64,000 nt of DNA from assembly GCF_022808615.1 (NCBI RefSeq), contig NZ_JAKZKS010000004.1, forward strand, positions 1 to 64,000, read 5' to 3'. Below the pieces are notes generated by a model. That model made no database searches. It saw only the letters and a program-made list of their open reading frames with translations, and had not been told where the DNA came from. The position numbers and the translations under genes were made by a program. Below are positions 1 to 8,708 of the stretch, one piece after another (the stretch's first letter is position 1; every line of letters starts with the position of its first letter). Origin of the DNA: Bacillus sp. FJAT-47783. Lineage in GTDB: Bacteria; Bacillota; Bacilli; Bacillales; Aeribacillaceae.

Positions 1-141
1 AGATACCGAAAAAATCTGAATAACTTTGGGCACAGACCGAAATATAGTGATAAAAATGGTACATTATTTCAGAATGAATTCTGGATTATTGTGAAAACTG
101 GTTTCTGAATTAATGTGCTCGGTTACATCTTTTTCTTTACA

Positions 142-170
142 TAAAAAATGGGCTGCATTTTTCGCAACCC
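142..170 (-). terminator. Terminator of the cotJ operon
   Basis: A 7-bp stem (150-156 with 164-170, one mismatch) is followed on the minus strand by a T run (A run 142-148). It sits just past the cotJC stop codon. Confidence 0.8.
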
Positions 171-177
171 AATCCAG

Positions 178-750
178 CTAAAAATATTTTTTTCGATCTC
201 GTTCTTCTTTTAATATTTCCACTGCTTCACGGAATCGTTGTGAATGAATAATTTCTCTTTCTCTTAAAAAGCGTAAACTATCGTTTAAATCTGGATCGTC
301 TGATAAGTCGATAATCCATTGATACGTCGCCCTCGCTTTTTCCTCGGCGGCAATATCTTCATATAAATCAGCAATCGGATCTCCTTTTGCCGCAATATAA
401 CTAGCCGTCCAAGGAACGCCTGATGCATTTTGATAAAATAAGGCTCCATCGTGGTTTGCGTAATGTTCCCCTAGACCCGCTTCTTTCATTTGTTCCGGTG
501 TTGCATCTTTCGTTAATTTATAGACCATTGTGGCAATCATCTCTAAATGAGCAAATTCTTCTGTACCGATATCGGTTAAAAGTCCAACAACTTTGTCTGG
601 AATTGTATAACGTTGATTTAAATAACGGAGGGCAGCAGCTAGTTCTCCGTCAGCTCCCCCATATTGTTCAATTAAAAATTTAGCTAATGTCGGATTACAT
701 GTACTTACTTTAACAGGATATTGAAGTTTCTTTTCATAAACCCACATCAA
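178..750 (-). CDS. cotJC: Spore coat protein CotJC, manganese-catalase family
   Basis: A 190-residue protein, the usual length of CotJC, last gene of the cotJA-cotJB-cotJC operon. CotJC belongs to the non-haem manganese-catalase family and is assembled into the spore coat by the mother cell. The ferritin-like four-helix bundle is visible with two Glu...His metal-ligand pairs, in EEFAHLEM near residue 68 and EREIIHSQRF near the C terminus. Catalase activity is inferred from the family only. The 19-bp gap to cotJB indicates cotranscription. The N-terminal MMWVYEKKLQYPVKV is typical of the family. Confidence 0.95.
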   Translation of the reverse strand: MMWVYEKKLQYPVKVSTCNPTLAKFLIEQYGGADGELAAALRYLNQRYTIPDKVVGLLTDIGTEEFAHLEMIATMVYKLTKDATPEQMKEAGLGEHYANHDGALFYQNASGVPWTASYIAAKGDPIADLYEDIAAEEKARATYQWIIDLSDDPDLNDSLRFLREREIIHSQRFREAVEILKEERDRKKYF

Positions 751-769
751 CTTGATCGCCCCTTATTTG

Positions 770-1033
770 TTATACTTGCCATGGCCAAGGTCCTGTCCCC
801 CACGTCCACTCATTTGCATTTACATAGCTATTCCCATATTGGAGCATCGGTCCATATTTCCCTTCGTACTGTTGTTTTAGCTGTTTCGAATAAAGGGCAT
901 ATTGATTAAACTGCTGGATTGCTTGATAATCATAAGGATGAGTATCTAAATATAAGGTTAAATCGACGAGAACAAAATCTATCGCTTGAATTTCATGGAG
1001 CAATTGATAATATTCTTGAGGTAATGGTTTCAA
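770..1033 (-). CDS. cotJB: Spore coat associated protein CotJB
   Basis: An 87-residue CotJB-family protein, middle gene of the cotJ operon. CotJB is needed with CotJA and CotJC for their incorporation into the spore coat; its biochemical role is unknown. The N-terminal [20 protein letters not shown] and the Trp-rich tail [14 protein letters not shown] are family hallmarks. It starts 6 bp after the cotJA stop, so the two are translationally linked. Confidence 0.93.
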   Translation of the reverse strand: MKPLPQEYYQLLHEIQAIDFVLVDLTLYLDTHPYDYQAIQQFNQYALYSKQLKQQYEGKYGPMLQYGNSYVNANEWTWGTGPWPWQV

Positions 1034-1038
1034 AAAGA

Positions 1039-1278
1039 TTACCTCCCTTTCTTTTCATACGGATTATCATAATAATCCCAAAAGTAAGGCCATAATGTTC
1101 CTTTTTTAAGCGCTTCTTTCGGTGGGTATTGCTGCATGTTTGCCGGTTGAAATCCAATATATAAATGCGGCGGGGTTGAATAGTATTTCTCCCCTATTGG
1201 CGGACACGGATCATATGGGCTATGATACGGCTGATATGTTTTCATCGTTGTAAACGCTTTTGGTGCTTGATTATTCAA
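1039..1278 (-). CDS. cotJA: Spore coat associated protein CotJA (TTG start)
   Basis: First gene of the cotJ operon, 79 residues. The family motif [16 protein letters not shown] and the tail [15 protein letters not shown] are clear. A longer reading exists up to 1359, but the extra N-terminal part is unlike CotJA, while a TTG at 1278 lies 7 nt behind an AGAGGTG ribosome site and gives [16 protein letters not shown], a normal family start. CotJA is a coat component whose presence CotJC needs for assembly. In B. subtilis the operon is sigma-E controlled; I could not place a convincing sigma-E box here. Confidence 0.85.
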   Translation of the reverse strand: MNNQAPKAFTTMKTYQPYHSPYDPCPPIGEKYYSTPPHLYIGFQPANMQQYPPKEALKKGTLWPYFWDYYDNPYEKKGR

Positions 1279-1507
1279 TGGACACACCTCTTTACAAAAA
1301 AATTGTTCCTTTATACTTTTATTCAATGAATAATTGTCCACATTCATTTTTTTATACATAATGATGCCTTTCTATCATAATGAGCCCTTTTAATTGATTC
1401 CACTGAGAGATATGTCAAAAATATTTCATCTATTAAATCAATGTAAAGAATGAATTTTTTGTGAAATTATAGTTGAAATATTCGAATAATTTGGATATTA
1501 TTGTTTG

Positions 1508-1521
1508 TGTAATCGCTTACA
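1508..1521 (+). promoter_or_regulatory. cre site (CcpA operator) upstream of dhaS
   Basis: TGTAATCGCTTACA matches the Bacillus cre consensus TGWAANCGNTNWCA at every position. It lies 93 bp before the dhaS start, between dhaS and the divergent cotJ operon. Carbon catabolite control of dhaS by CcpA is inferred. Confidence 0.75.
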
Positions 1522-1613
1522 AAACTAACCTCAATGACTCCACATACAGTTTTTCCTCAACTTGAAGTCATCTAAGAAACGATTAAATGAAATAATATTT
1601 TGGAGGGTGATCT

Positions 1614-3098
1614 ATGAGTCATTTATTGATGAAAACGAACGAAAAGGTTGCTGAGTTTTTAAAGGGAAAGAAGAAGCTTTATATTAATGGAGAATTCGTT
1701 GAAAGTGCTTCAAGTAAAACATTTGACACGCCAAATCCTGCAACTGGTGAAACTTTAGCAACTGTTTACGAAGCAGATAAAGCGGATATTGATCGTGCGG
1801 TTAAAGCTGCAAGAGAAGCGTTTGAAAATGGCCCTTGGTCAAAGATGTCCCCTTCAACTAGAGCACAACTAATGTATAAACTAGCTGAATTAATGGAAGA
1901 GAATAAAGAAGAGCTAGCTCAGCTCGAAACGTTAGATAACGGGAAACCGATTCGCGAAACGAGTAACGCGGATATTCCACTTGCGATTGAACATATGCGT
2001 TATTATGCTGGTTGGGCAACGAAAATCGTTGGTCAGACCATTCCAGTAAATAATCAATATTTCAACTATACGCGCCATGAACCAATTGGTGTTGTCGGTC
2101 AAATCATTCCATGGAACTTCCCTTTATTAATGGCAATGTGGAAGCTTGGAGCTGCTCTTGCAACAGGTTGTACCATTGTGTTAAAGCCTGCAGAGCAAAC
2201 TCCTTTATCGGCCCTTTATTTAGCCGAATTAATTGAAGAAGCTGGGTTCCCACCTGGTGTTGTTAACATCGTGCCAGGATTTGGGGAAACAGCGGGACAA
2301 GCACTTGTCGATCACCCGAACGTTGATAAAATCGCCTTTACCGGTTCTACAGTAGTTGGAAAGCGCATTATGGAAAATGCCGCTAAATCATTAAAACGTG
2401 TGACGCTTGAGTTAGGTGGGAAATCACCAAATATTATTTTACCTGATGCTGATTTATCAAAAGCTATTCCTGGTGCATTAAACGGTGTTATGTTTAACCA
2501 AGGCCAAGTATGCTGTGCTGGTTCACGTGTGTTTATACAGAAAAAACATTATGATAATGTCGTAGCCGATATGGTATCACACGCGAAAAGTATTCGCCAA
2601 GGTTTTGGCCTAGATCAAGAGACTGAAATGGGACCACTCGTAAGTGTTGAACAACAAAGTCGTGTACTTAACTACATTGAAAAAGGAATTGAAGAAGGTG
2701 CAGAAGTGTTAACAGGAGGCGGTAACCCTAAAGATGAAGGCTACTTCGTTTCTCCAACGATATTCGCTGGAGTCGAGGATCAAATGACGATTGCAAAAGA
2801 AGAAATTTTCGGTCCTGTCATTGCCGCCATGCCTTATGACGATTTAGACGACGTCATAGAGCGGGCAAATAATACCGAATATGGATTGGCTGCTGGTGTT
2901 TGGACAAGAGACGTTGCAAAAGCCCACTATATCGCAAATAAAATAAAAGCAGGAACCGTTTGGGTAAACTGCTATAACGTATTCGACGCTGCCTCTCCAT
3001 TTGGTGGTTATAAGCAATCTGGTATTGGAAGAGAAATGGGTTCCTACGCGTTAGACAATTATACAGAAGTCAAAAGTGTTTGGGTAAATTTATCGTAA
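1614..3098 (+). CDS. dhaS: NAD(P)-dependent aldehyde dehydrogenase DhaS
   Basis: A 494-residue ALDH-superfamily enzyme that oxidises aldehydes to carboxylic acids with NAD(P)+. The catalytic Cys lies in [13 protein letters not shown] and the general-base Glu in LELGGKSPN; the Rossmann motif FTGSTVVGK and the C-terminal [13 protein letters not shown] are intact. The best match by memory is DhaS of B. subtilis, also next to sodF and yocR. The start is set by GGAGGG ending 6 nt before the ATG. It has its own terminator and an upstream cre site, so it is probably a glucose-repressed single-gene unit. The physiological substrate cannot be read from sequence. Confidence 0.93.
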   Translation: MSHLLMKTNEKVAEFLKGKKKLYINGEFVESASSKTFDTPNPATGETLATVYEADKADIDRAVKAAREAFENGPWSKMSPSTRAQLMYKLAELMEENKEELAQLETLDNGKPIRETSNADIPLAIEHMRYYAGWATKIVGQTIPVNNQYFNYTRHEPIGVVGQIIPWNFPLLMAMWKLGAALATGCTIVLKPAEQTPLSALYLAELIEEAGFPPGVVNIVPGFGETAGQALVDHPNVDKIAFTGSTVVGKRIMENAAKSLKRVTLELGGKSPNIILPDADLSKAIPGALNGVMFNQGQVCCAGSRVFIQKKHYDNVVADMVSHAKSIRQGFGLDQETEMGPLVSVEQQSRVLNYIEKGIEEGAEVLTGGGNPKDEGYFVSPTIFAGVEDQMTIAKEEIFGPVIAAMPYDDLDDVIERANNTEYGLAAGVWTRDVAKAHYIANKIKAGTVWVNCYNVFDAASPFGGYKQSGIGREMGSYALDNYTEVKSVWVNLS

Positions 3099-3115
3099 AA
3101 TGTATATACATGAAC

Positions 3116-3152
3116 AAGCTAAGGCAACGTTTCATATGCCTTAGCTTTTTTC
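3116..3152 (+). terminator. Terminator of dhaS
   Basis: A perfect 11-bp stem (3116-3126 with 3137-3147) runs into a T-rich tract 18 bp after the dhaS stop. Confidence 0.9.
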
Positions 3153-3224
3153 TTTTAAACATTCAAATTTTGAATGAGTATACATATAGTTAAAATTAGA
3201 ATGTCAATAAAGGAGGCTCACAAC

Positions 3225-4082
3225 TTGTACGAAAGTGAAAGCTATATTCGTCATATGAAAGAATGGGCATCAAATTTGCAACAACAATTAAAGATAGCTG
3301 GATCGAATATAAAACCGGAACAATTTGTACGGCTTGAAGATCAATTACGATCGTTTCAACAATTGCTTCACCGACAAACTGACCTCAAAGAAAACGTTAT
3401 TTACGATGAAGCGCTTCAAATATATGAATCATTTCGCTCTTTATTTGATGCGTCGTTCGTTCCCATTGGTGGCCACACACTTCCCCCACTCCCTTACGCT
3501 TACGATGCACTAAAACCTTATATCAAAGAAGAAATTATGAGACTACACCACGATAAACATCATAAAAGCTATGTGGACGGATTAAATAAAGCTGAGGTTG
3601 AAATGGAAAAAGCGCGCAAAACAAAAGACTTTTCACTTATTAAACATTGGGAGCGTGAAGTGAGTTTCAACGGAGCTGGTCATTATTTACACACAATTTT
3701 TTGGAATGTGATGAGTCCAAATGGCGGAGGAAAACCAAAAGGCCCCCTCTTATCCGTTATAAATGATGCATTTGGAAGCTTTGAACAAATGAAAGCACAC
3801 TTTTCCGAAGCAGCGAATGCGGTTGAAGGAAGTGGTTGGGCCATTCTCGTATGGTCTCCAAGAGCGCATCGACTTGAAATTTTACAAGCAGAAAAACACC
3901 AAAACTTAAGTCAATGGGATATCATTCCCCTACTCGTTTTGGATGTATGGGAACATGCGTATTATCTTCAATACAAAAATGATCGAAAAAAATACATTCA
4001 TAACTGGTGGAATATCGTCAACTGGCGTGAAGTCGAAAAAAGATTTCATGAAGCAAAAAAAGTGAAATGGAAACCATTTTAA
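3225..4082 (+). CDS. sodF: Fe/Mn superoxide dismutase SodF with N-terminal extension
   Basis: About 285 residues. The C-terminal 195 residues are an Fe/Mn-SOD domain with the metal ligands visible: His in MRLHHDKHHKSYV, His in GAGHYLHTIFWNV, and Asp/His in LDVWEHAYY. The roughly 90 N-terminal residues form a helical, Gln/Leu-rich extension found in SodF-type proteins and absent from SodA. A TTG start at 3225 is preferred: AAAGGAGG lies 8 nt upstream, whereas the in-frame ATG at 3174 has no ribosome site. The reaction is dismutation of superoxide. Whether it binds Fe or Mn cannot be decided. Confidence 0.9.
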   Translation: MYESESYIRHMKEWASNLQQQLKIAGSNIKPEQFVRLEDQLRSFQQLLHRQTDLKENVIYDEALQIYESFRSLFDASFVPIGGHTLPPLPYAYDALKPYIKEEIMRLHHDKHHKSYVDGLNKAEVEMEKARKTKDFSLIKHWEREVSFNGAGHYLHTIFWNVMSPNGGGKPKGPLLSVINDAFGSFEQMKAHFSEAANAVEGSGWAILVWSPRAHRLEILQAEKHQNLSQWDIIPLLVLDVWEHAYYLQYKNDRKKYIHNWWNIVNWREVEKRFHEAKKVKWKPF

Positions 4083-4089
4083 ACGGTTT

Positions 4090-4134
4090 AAAAAGGAGAG
4101 TCTCCTAAATATAGGAAACTCTCCGCTTTTTTAT
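4090..4134. terminator. Bidirectional terminator between sodF and yocR
   Basis: A GGAGAGT/ACTCTCC stem with an inner TCC/GGA pair spans 4095-4124, flanked by A and T runs on the two sides, between convergent genes. Confidence 0.88.
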
Positions 4135-5489
4135 TATTTAAATAAGGACAAAATGCCTAATACATCTAAAAAAACGATGATAATGGTTATAGGTGCTAAA
4201 TACCGGATTAAGCCATACCAAAGGATAAACAGTGTGTAGCTTATATTCGATCCAGTCTTTAATTCTTCTAATAGCAATTTTTTCGGAATTTTAAAAGAAA
4301 CAAAAATCGTAATTAATAGCGCCCCTAATGGCATTAATATGTTACTGACTAAAAAATCCGCCATATCAAAAATGATTTTATCAAACAATTGGATATGTGA
4401 TAACACACCAAAGGATAAGGCTGATGGAACTCCTACGACAAATATGATGAGCCCCATAATAATAGAAAACGACTTCCGTTTCTTTTCATCTCCTTTAGAT
4501 AAGGAAGCAACGATGATTTCTAACATTGAAAATGCCGAAGTTAACGTGGCAAAAAGGAACAATAATAAAAAGGCTGATAAGAAAAATGTTCCTAACGGCA
4601 TTTGATTAAAAACAGTCGGTAAAACATTAAATAAAAGAACCGGTCCTTCATTTGGTTCAAGCCCAAATGCAAAAACCGCAGGGAAAATCGCTAATCCCGC
4701 TAAAAAGGCGACTAATAAATTTAAGAAAACAATGGATAAAGCCGATTGCGGTAAATTTTCATTTTTCGGTAAATATGAACTGTATGTCACCATAACGGAA
4801 ACACCAACGCTTAAGGCAAAAAACGATTGTCCCATTGCAAATAACACTGTTTCAGATGTAATTTGCGAAAAATTAGGCTTTAAAAAGAAAACGACTCCTT
4901 CCATAGCTCCTTCTAATGTAAGCGATCGTACAATTAATACAAGGAAAATAATGAACAATAGCGGCATCATCCACTTACTTGCACGTTCAATCCCACTTTT
5001 TATCCCTTTTCCGACAACGAGCATGACAATTAATAAGAATATAAATTGCGCAAAAACAGATAAATATGGATTCGAAATCGTTTCACCAAATAATGCTCCA
5101 TATTCCTCTTCAGATAGTCCATTTAAGCTACCTGTTAAAGCTTTAAACAAATAAATAATAATCCAGCCACCGACTACACTGTAAAACGATAATAAGATAA
5201 AGCATGTAATAATCCCGATTTTTCCAACCCATGGCCATAACGTATTCGGGGCAAGCTGCCGATATGACGCAATGGCATCCTTCTGTGTATTACGTCCGAT
5301 AATAAACTCTGCCAGTAAAAGCGGTAGGCCAATCAATAAGGTAAAAAGGACAAAAATGAGTAAAAAGATTCCTCCCCCACTCGTCCCTGCAACGTAAGGG
5401 AATTTCCATATTGCTCCTAATCCAATAGCTGATCCTGCAGCGGCAAGGATAAAGGCTAATTTTGAAGACCACTGTTCAATTTGATTCAA
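4134..5489 (-). CDS. yocR: Sodium-dependent transporter of the SNF (NSS) family
   Basis: A 451-residue integral membrane protein with about 11 hydrophobic segments. The NSS signature is at the N terminus: [19 protein letters not shown] followed by [14 protein letters not shown], which holds the sodium- and substrate-binding residues of TM1. It would import an amino acid or related solute with Na+; the substrate is unknown. The start is a TTG with GAGGTGTG upstream. It matches yocR in B. subtilis, which also neighbours sodF. Confidence 0.9.
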   Translation of the reverse strand: MNQIEQWSSKLAFILAAAGSAIGLGAIWKFPYVAGTSGGGIFLLIFVLFTLLIGLPLLLAEFIIGRNTQKDAIASYRQLAPNTLWPWVGKIGIITCFILLSFYSVVGGWIIIYLFKALTGSLNGLSEEEYGALFGETISNPYLSVFAQFIFLLIVMLVVGKGIKSGIERASKWMMPLLFIIFLVLIVRSLTLEGAMEGVVFFLKPNFSQITSETVLFAMGQSFFALSVGVSVMVTYSSYLPKNENLPQSALSIVFLNLLVAFLAGLAIFPAVFAFGLEPNEGPVLLFNVLPTVFNQMPLGTFFLSAFLLLFLFATLTSAFSMLEIIVASLSKGDEKKRKSFSIIMGLIIFVVGVPSALSFGVLSHIQLFDKIIFDMADFLVSNILMPLGALLITIFVSFKIPKKLLLEELKTGSNISYTLFILWYGLIRYLAPITIIIVFLDVLGILSLFK

Positions 5490-5530
5490 CTAACACACCT
5501 CAATCTGCTTTTCGTTGATGTATAAAAGAT

Positions 5531-5554
5531 AGCTGTTGGATACATCCAACAGCT
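5531..5554 (-). terminator. Hairpin between the DUF6501 gene and yocR
   Basis: A perfect 10-bp stem (5531-5540 with 5545-5554, loop of 4) is followed on the minus strand by ATCTTTTAT. It is probably a weak terminator of the upstream small gene. Confidence 0.6.
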
Positions 5555-5564
5555 TCCATATGAT

Positions 5565-5768
5565 TTATACTTCCTGGAAGTATTCTTTATAAAAGCCGCC
5601 AACTTGGCCGGAATTATCGACAACGAAATAAAATTCTTCTGTTTCATTTTTCACTTCATACGTTTTCCCAGCTGTTAACATATTGTTTACCATATACTTT
5701 TTTGCATCTGTATGGGCACATTTAACGGTTTTCAACGTAGGCTTGTCCTTCCAGCTAAAATGATTCAT
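5565..5768 (-). CDS. Small conserved protein, DUF6501 family
   Basis: A 67-residue protein of unknown function resembling a Bacillaceae family I recall as DUF6501 (pattern W-K...VKCVHTDAKKY...TPGK-YEVKNETEEF...GGYYKEYFEEV). It contains one Cys (VKCAHTDA) and is probably a small beta-rich cytoplasmic protein. The start at 5768 follows AAAGGAG by 10 nt; a longer frame to 5792 lacks that signal. It is monocistronic, bracketed by hairpins. Confidence 0.8.
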   Translation of the reverse strand: MNHFSWKDKPTLKTVKCAHTDAKKYMVNNMLTAGKTYEVKNETEEFYFVVDNSGQVGGFYKEYFQEV

Positions 5769-5866
5769 AAAACCACTACTCCTTTTATACATGAATGTAA
5801 AATTGATTATACACTATTCACGGAAGTCTGTTAATTGAAAATTAATGTCTTTATAGGTGAGACATC

Positions 5867-5903
5867 AAAAAGCCGTTTCTCTATTTTTTAGAAACGGCTT
5901 TTT
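5867..5903 (-). terminator. Terminator of the phaP-phaJ unit
   Basis: A 14-bp perfect stem (AAAAAGCCGTTTCT and its complement), loop of about 9, downstream of phaJ. The minus-strand arm ends in TTTTT. Confidence 0.9.
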
Positions 5904-5928
5904 CACAAATTTTATTGATATTTTTGCA

Positions 5929-6354
5929 TTATGCCATAATCTCTTTTTTCATCACGGTTGCCTCTCCATCAATGACAAGTTCATCTCGTTGATTTTTCAC
6001 TTGGGTACGAAGCTGAATAATATGTTTATCATCAATCTTTTTTAAAACTTCAACTTCAGCTTTTACGGTATCTCCTATTTTAACGGGTGCAAGAAATTTT
6101 AAGTTTTGTGACAAATAGATTGTATTAGGGCCAGGCATTTTCATTCCGAGAACAGTTGAAATAAATCCTGCTGATAAAATTCCGTGTGCAATGCGTTCTT
6201 TAAAGAAAGTTCTTTTTGCATATTCTTCATCAACGTGAAGTGAATTAAAATCCCCTGTTATACCAGCAAAATGATAAATGTCCGTTTCAGAAACGGTTTT
6301 GGAAAAACTCGCCCTGTCACCTATACGAATCTCCGCATATGTGAGCTCTTTCAT
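5929..6354 (-). CDS. phaJ: (R)-specific enoyl-CoA hydratase PhaJ (MaoC-like)
   Basis: A 141-residue hot-dog-fold protein that hydrates trans-2-enoyl-CoA to (R)-3-hydroxyacyl-CoA, feeding beta-oxidation intermediates into PHA synthesis. The catalytic Asp/His motif is visible in FAGITGDFNSLHVDEEYA, followed by ERIAHGILSAGF, as in MaoC-like hydratases. The start at 6354 is set by GGAGG 8 nt upstream; the frame runs upstream to 6396, overlapping the end of phaP. It lies 13 bp behind phaP, so the two are cotranscribed, and with phaRBC the locus has a supply route from fatty acids as well as from acetyl-CoA. Confidence 0.88.
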   Translation of the reverse strand: MKELTYAEIRIGDRASFSKTVSETDIYHFAGITGDFNSLHVDEEYAKRTFFKERIAHGILSAGFISTVLGMKMPGPNTIYLSQNLKFLAPVKIGDTVKAEVEVLKKIDDKHIIQLRTQVKNQRDELVIDGEATVMKKEIMA

Positions 6355-6367
6355 TTCATCCTCCGCT

Positions 6368-6916
6368 TTATGAAGTTTGAAACCAATTAGATGCAAGCGT
6401 TTGATAAGATTGCATTGAAGATAAAAAGGCTTCTTGTGCTTTTTTCTGTTGTTCTGTTACACCCTCTAATGTTTTTAAAAACTCGTCACGACTTTTCTTT
6501 TGATGATTGATCATTTCTGTAAAAGCACACTCGATTTGGTTTTGGTTTTGAACAAGCATATCCATCATGTTTTTATATGGACTCAACGCTAAGTTTTGTA
6601 CGTTTGCTCCAATCTCTTCGACCTTGTTCATCCATTGTTGAACTTGTTCGCTTTGATATGGGAGCACTTGCTGAACTTGTTGTTGGACGCTTTCAGTCAA
6701 TTCTTTGCTCAGCCCTTGTGTTTCTTGTTCTAACTTTTCTAGTTGCTCTTTTGTTTTTTCTAACATTTCTTTTTGACGTTTAACAGAGTCTAATGAACGC
6801 GCTTCAAAATCATTTTGGGCCGTATAAAATGATTTTATACTTGAGAACCACCCATCCCAAAAGACATCGATTGGACTCACATTTTGATTTTGATTTACCG
6901 TTTTCTTCGCCACCAT
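6368..6916 (-). CDS. phaP: PHA granule-associated phasin PhaP
   Basis: A 182-residue, Gln/Glu/Lys-rich, almost wholly helical protein with no membrane segment, typical of Bacillus phasins that coat PHA granules. The N-terminal VDVFWDGW-like motif (SPIDVFWDGWFSSIKSFYTAQ) and the long coiled coil at residues 45-85 fit PhaP. It is divergent from phaRBC and precedes phaJ. AGGAGG lies 7 nt before the ATG. A candidate promoter overlapped by a palindrome lies about 165-195 bp upstream. The usual neighbour PhaQ, the phasin repressor, is not in this window. Confidence 0.87.
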   Translation of the reverse strand: MVAKKTVNQNQNVSPIDVFWDGWFSSIKSFYTAQNDFEARSLDSVKRQKEMLEKTKEQLEKLEQETQGLSKELTESVQQQVQQVLPYQSEQVQQWMNKVEEIGANVQNLALSPYKNMMDMLVQNQNQIECAFTEMINHQKKSRDEFLKTLEGVTEQQKKAQEAFLSSMQSYQTLASNWFQTS

Positions 6917-7079
6917 TTTTTGGCCTCCTATTTTTAAATTTTATTTGCTGAAGCATTCTTGATGCTTATTCTCATCGTTATGATCTTACCTCTCTGCTAG
7001 CGATTTAAAGCGTATAACAAACTAATAAGCAAGCGGCTGGAACACCTCAATTGCACACAACTATGCTATTAGCTTATAA

Positions 7080-7112
7080 GTGTAATTTACACCTATATAC
7101 GTTAGTTGTCAA
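7080..7112 (-). promoter_or_regulatory. Candidate phaP promoter with overlapping palindromic operator
   Basis: On the minus strand TTGACA (7107-7112) is followed after 17 nt by TAAATT (7084-7089). The -10 is embedded in GTGTAATTTACAC (7080-7092), a perfect 6-bp inverted repeat around one base. Such an overlap is what a repressor operator would look like. The regulator is not identified. Confidence 0.5.
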
Positions 7113-7289
7113 TTATAATTCAGAAATTAATAAATATTAGCCATAATTCGACACAAAATGTCGTAAAAATGCAGAAAAAGCAGAAATTTTTGGATTTTTT
7201 TATCGTTCATTTTACACAATGTTATATTATCCTAATTCCGTAGGGGATTTTTGTGAGAATAAACCGATTTTAAAAAGGGGTTGTAGTCA

Positions 7290-7748
7290 ATGTCACAACA
7301 AACAACATTTGATCCATTTTCAATGTGGAAAAGCATTTATGACAAAATGGAGGAAAATTACAGCGACATGCTTCAGGAGTCTATGAAAAAAGAAGCATTT
7401 GCTGAATGGATGGGTCAATCATTAAACACATTTTTACTTTATCAAGATTTTATTCAAAAAACGACAGAAACTTACTTAAAGCAAATGAATATGCCTACTC
7501 GTGAAGAAGTATCGAACGTAGCTTCCCTTGTCATTAACTTAGAGGAAAAAGTCGAAAACCTTGATGATAAATTTTTCGATTTTGTTAATGACAAACAACT
7601 AGCTACGGAAGTGAACCGAATAAAATTAAATGTTTCAAAGCTTGATAAAAAACTAGATCAAGTCCTTACGCTTCTTGAGCAAACTGCTAACCAAAGTAAA
7701 CAAGTTGCTAGCCAAAATAAACAAGTTGCTAGCAATGAGAAAAAATAA
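7290..7748 (+). CDS. phaR: PHA synthase subunit PhaR (class IV)
   Basis: A 152-residue subunit that pairs with PhaC to form the class IV PHA synthase of bacilli. The start motif DPFSMWKSIYDKMEENY and the region QDFIQKTTETYLKQMNMPTR are recognisable. The C-terminal half is coiled coil and ends in a short internal duplication (SKQVASQ/NKQVASN, encoded by a 14-nt direct repeat). AAAAGGGG precedes the ATG by 9-10 nt. It is the first gene of the phaR-phaB-phaC operon; the 110-bp gap to phaB holds no obvious terminator. Confidence 0.92.
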   Translation: MSQQTTFDPFSMWKSIYDKMEENYSDMLQESMKKEAFAEWMGQSLNTFLLYQDFIQKTTETYLKQMNMPTREEVSNVASLVINLEEKVENLDDKFFDFVNDKQLATEVNRIKLNVSKLDKKLDQVLTLLEQTANQSKQVASQNKQVASNEKK

Positions 7749-7858
7749 CTCGACTTTGTTCAGAGTTTAGAAGTTAGAGGGTAAAATAACAGATTTCATT
7801 TACAACTACAATGAATCATATTTTCCTATTCTATAAAAAAATGTAACGGGGTGTTTAT

Positions 7859-8641
7859 ATGAGTATGGTTGAAAGTAATATTGTTGAAAAAAACGTAGAA
7901 AATAAGCAGCTTGAAGGAAAAGTTGCCATCGTAACAGGCGGCTCGCGCGGAATCGGTTCTGAAATCGCAAAAGTTTTAGCAACCCATGGCGCAACAGTTG
8001 TCATTAACTACAATAATAGCCCAGAAGCAGCTGACAATGTCGTCACGGAAATTATGAATACTGGTGGAAAAGCAGTTGCCATGAAAGCAAATGTTGCCGA
8101 CTTAAACGAAGCAAAAAGCTTAGTGGAAGAAACGAAAGAACGCTTTGGAAAAATCGACATATTAGTGAATAACGCTGGTATTACGCGTGACCGTACATTT
8201 AAAAAAATGTCGGAAGAAGATTGGAAGAATGTGATTGATGTTAATTTAACGAGTGTCTATCAAATGACTTCTTCTGTCATTCATGAAATGCTTGAGCAAA
8301 AATGGGGTCGAATTATTAATATTAGCTCCATTATCGGGCAAGCTGGCGGATTCGGACAATCCAATTATTCTGCAGCAAAAGCAGGGATGATTGGATTCAC
8401 AAAATCACTCGCCTTAGAAACGGCACGAAAAGGTATTACGGTTAATGCGATTTGTCCAGGTTTTATTGAAACAGAAATGGTTGCTGCAATGCCGGATAAC
8501 GTTTTACAACAAACGGTTAACAAAATTCCGGTTGGGCGTCTCGGACAACCGAAAGAAATTGCAGAAGCCGTATTATTTTTAACACAAAGTGAATATATTA
8601 CAGGACAATGTATAAATGTTAATGGTGGCTTATACATGTAA
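7859..8641 (+). CDS. phaB: Acetoacetyl-CoA reductase PhaB
   Basis: A 260-residue short-chain dehydrogenase that reduces acetoacetyl-CoA to (R)-3-hydroxybutyryl-CoA with NADPH. The cofactor motif TGGSRGIG, the NNAG motif and the catalytic Ser...Tyr-x3-Lys (INISSIIG...NYSAAKAG) are all present. It is about 13 residues longer at the N terminus than most PhaB. It lies between phaR and phaC, so it makes the monomer for the synthase encoded on either side. FabG activity on acyl-ACP is the alternative, but context favours PhaB. Confidence 0.93.
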   Translation: MSMVESNIVEKNVENKQLEGKVAIVTGGSRGIGSEIAKVLATHGATVVINYNNSPEAADNVVTEIMNTGGKAVAMKANVADLNEAKSLVEETKERFGKIDILVNNAGITRDRTFKKMSEEDWKNVIDVNLTSVYQMTSSVIHEMLEQKWGRIINISSIIGQAGGFGQSNYSAAKAGMIGFTKSLALETARKGITVNAICPGFIETEMVAAMPDNVLQQTVNKIPVGRLGQPKEIAEAVLFLTQSEYITGQCINVNGGLYM

Positions 8642-8661
8642 TTTAGCTTTATTTTAGCAAG

Positions 8662-8684
8662 AGTCTTCCCATTTGTGGAAGACT
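8662..8684 (+). other. Intercistronic hairpin between phaB and phaC
   Basis: An 8-bp stem (8662-8669 with 8677-8684) has no T run, followed by palindromic CCTTAATTAAGG that reaches into the phaC ribosome site. It is more likely to set mRNA stability or relative PhaC yield than to terminate. Confidence 0.5.
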
Positions 8685-8708
8685 CCTTAATTAAGGAGGA
8701 TTTATTTA

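Noticed and set aside
1390-1440. CTGAGA near 1405 as part of a TPP riboswitch
   Set aside because: None of the other thi-box helices or conserved segments is present, and neither neighbouring gene is linked to thiamine.
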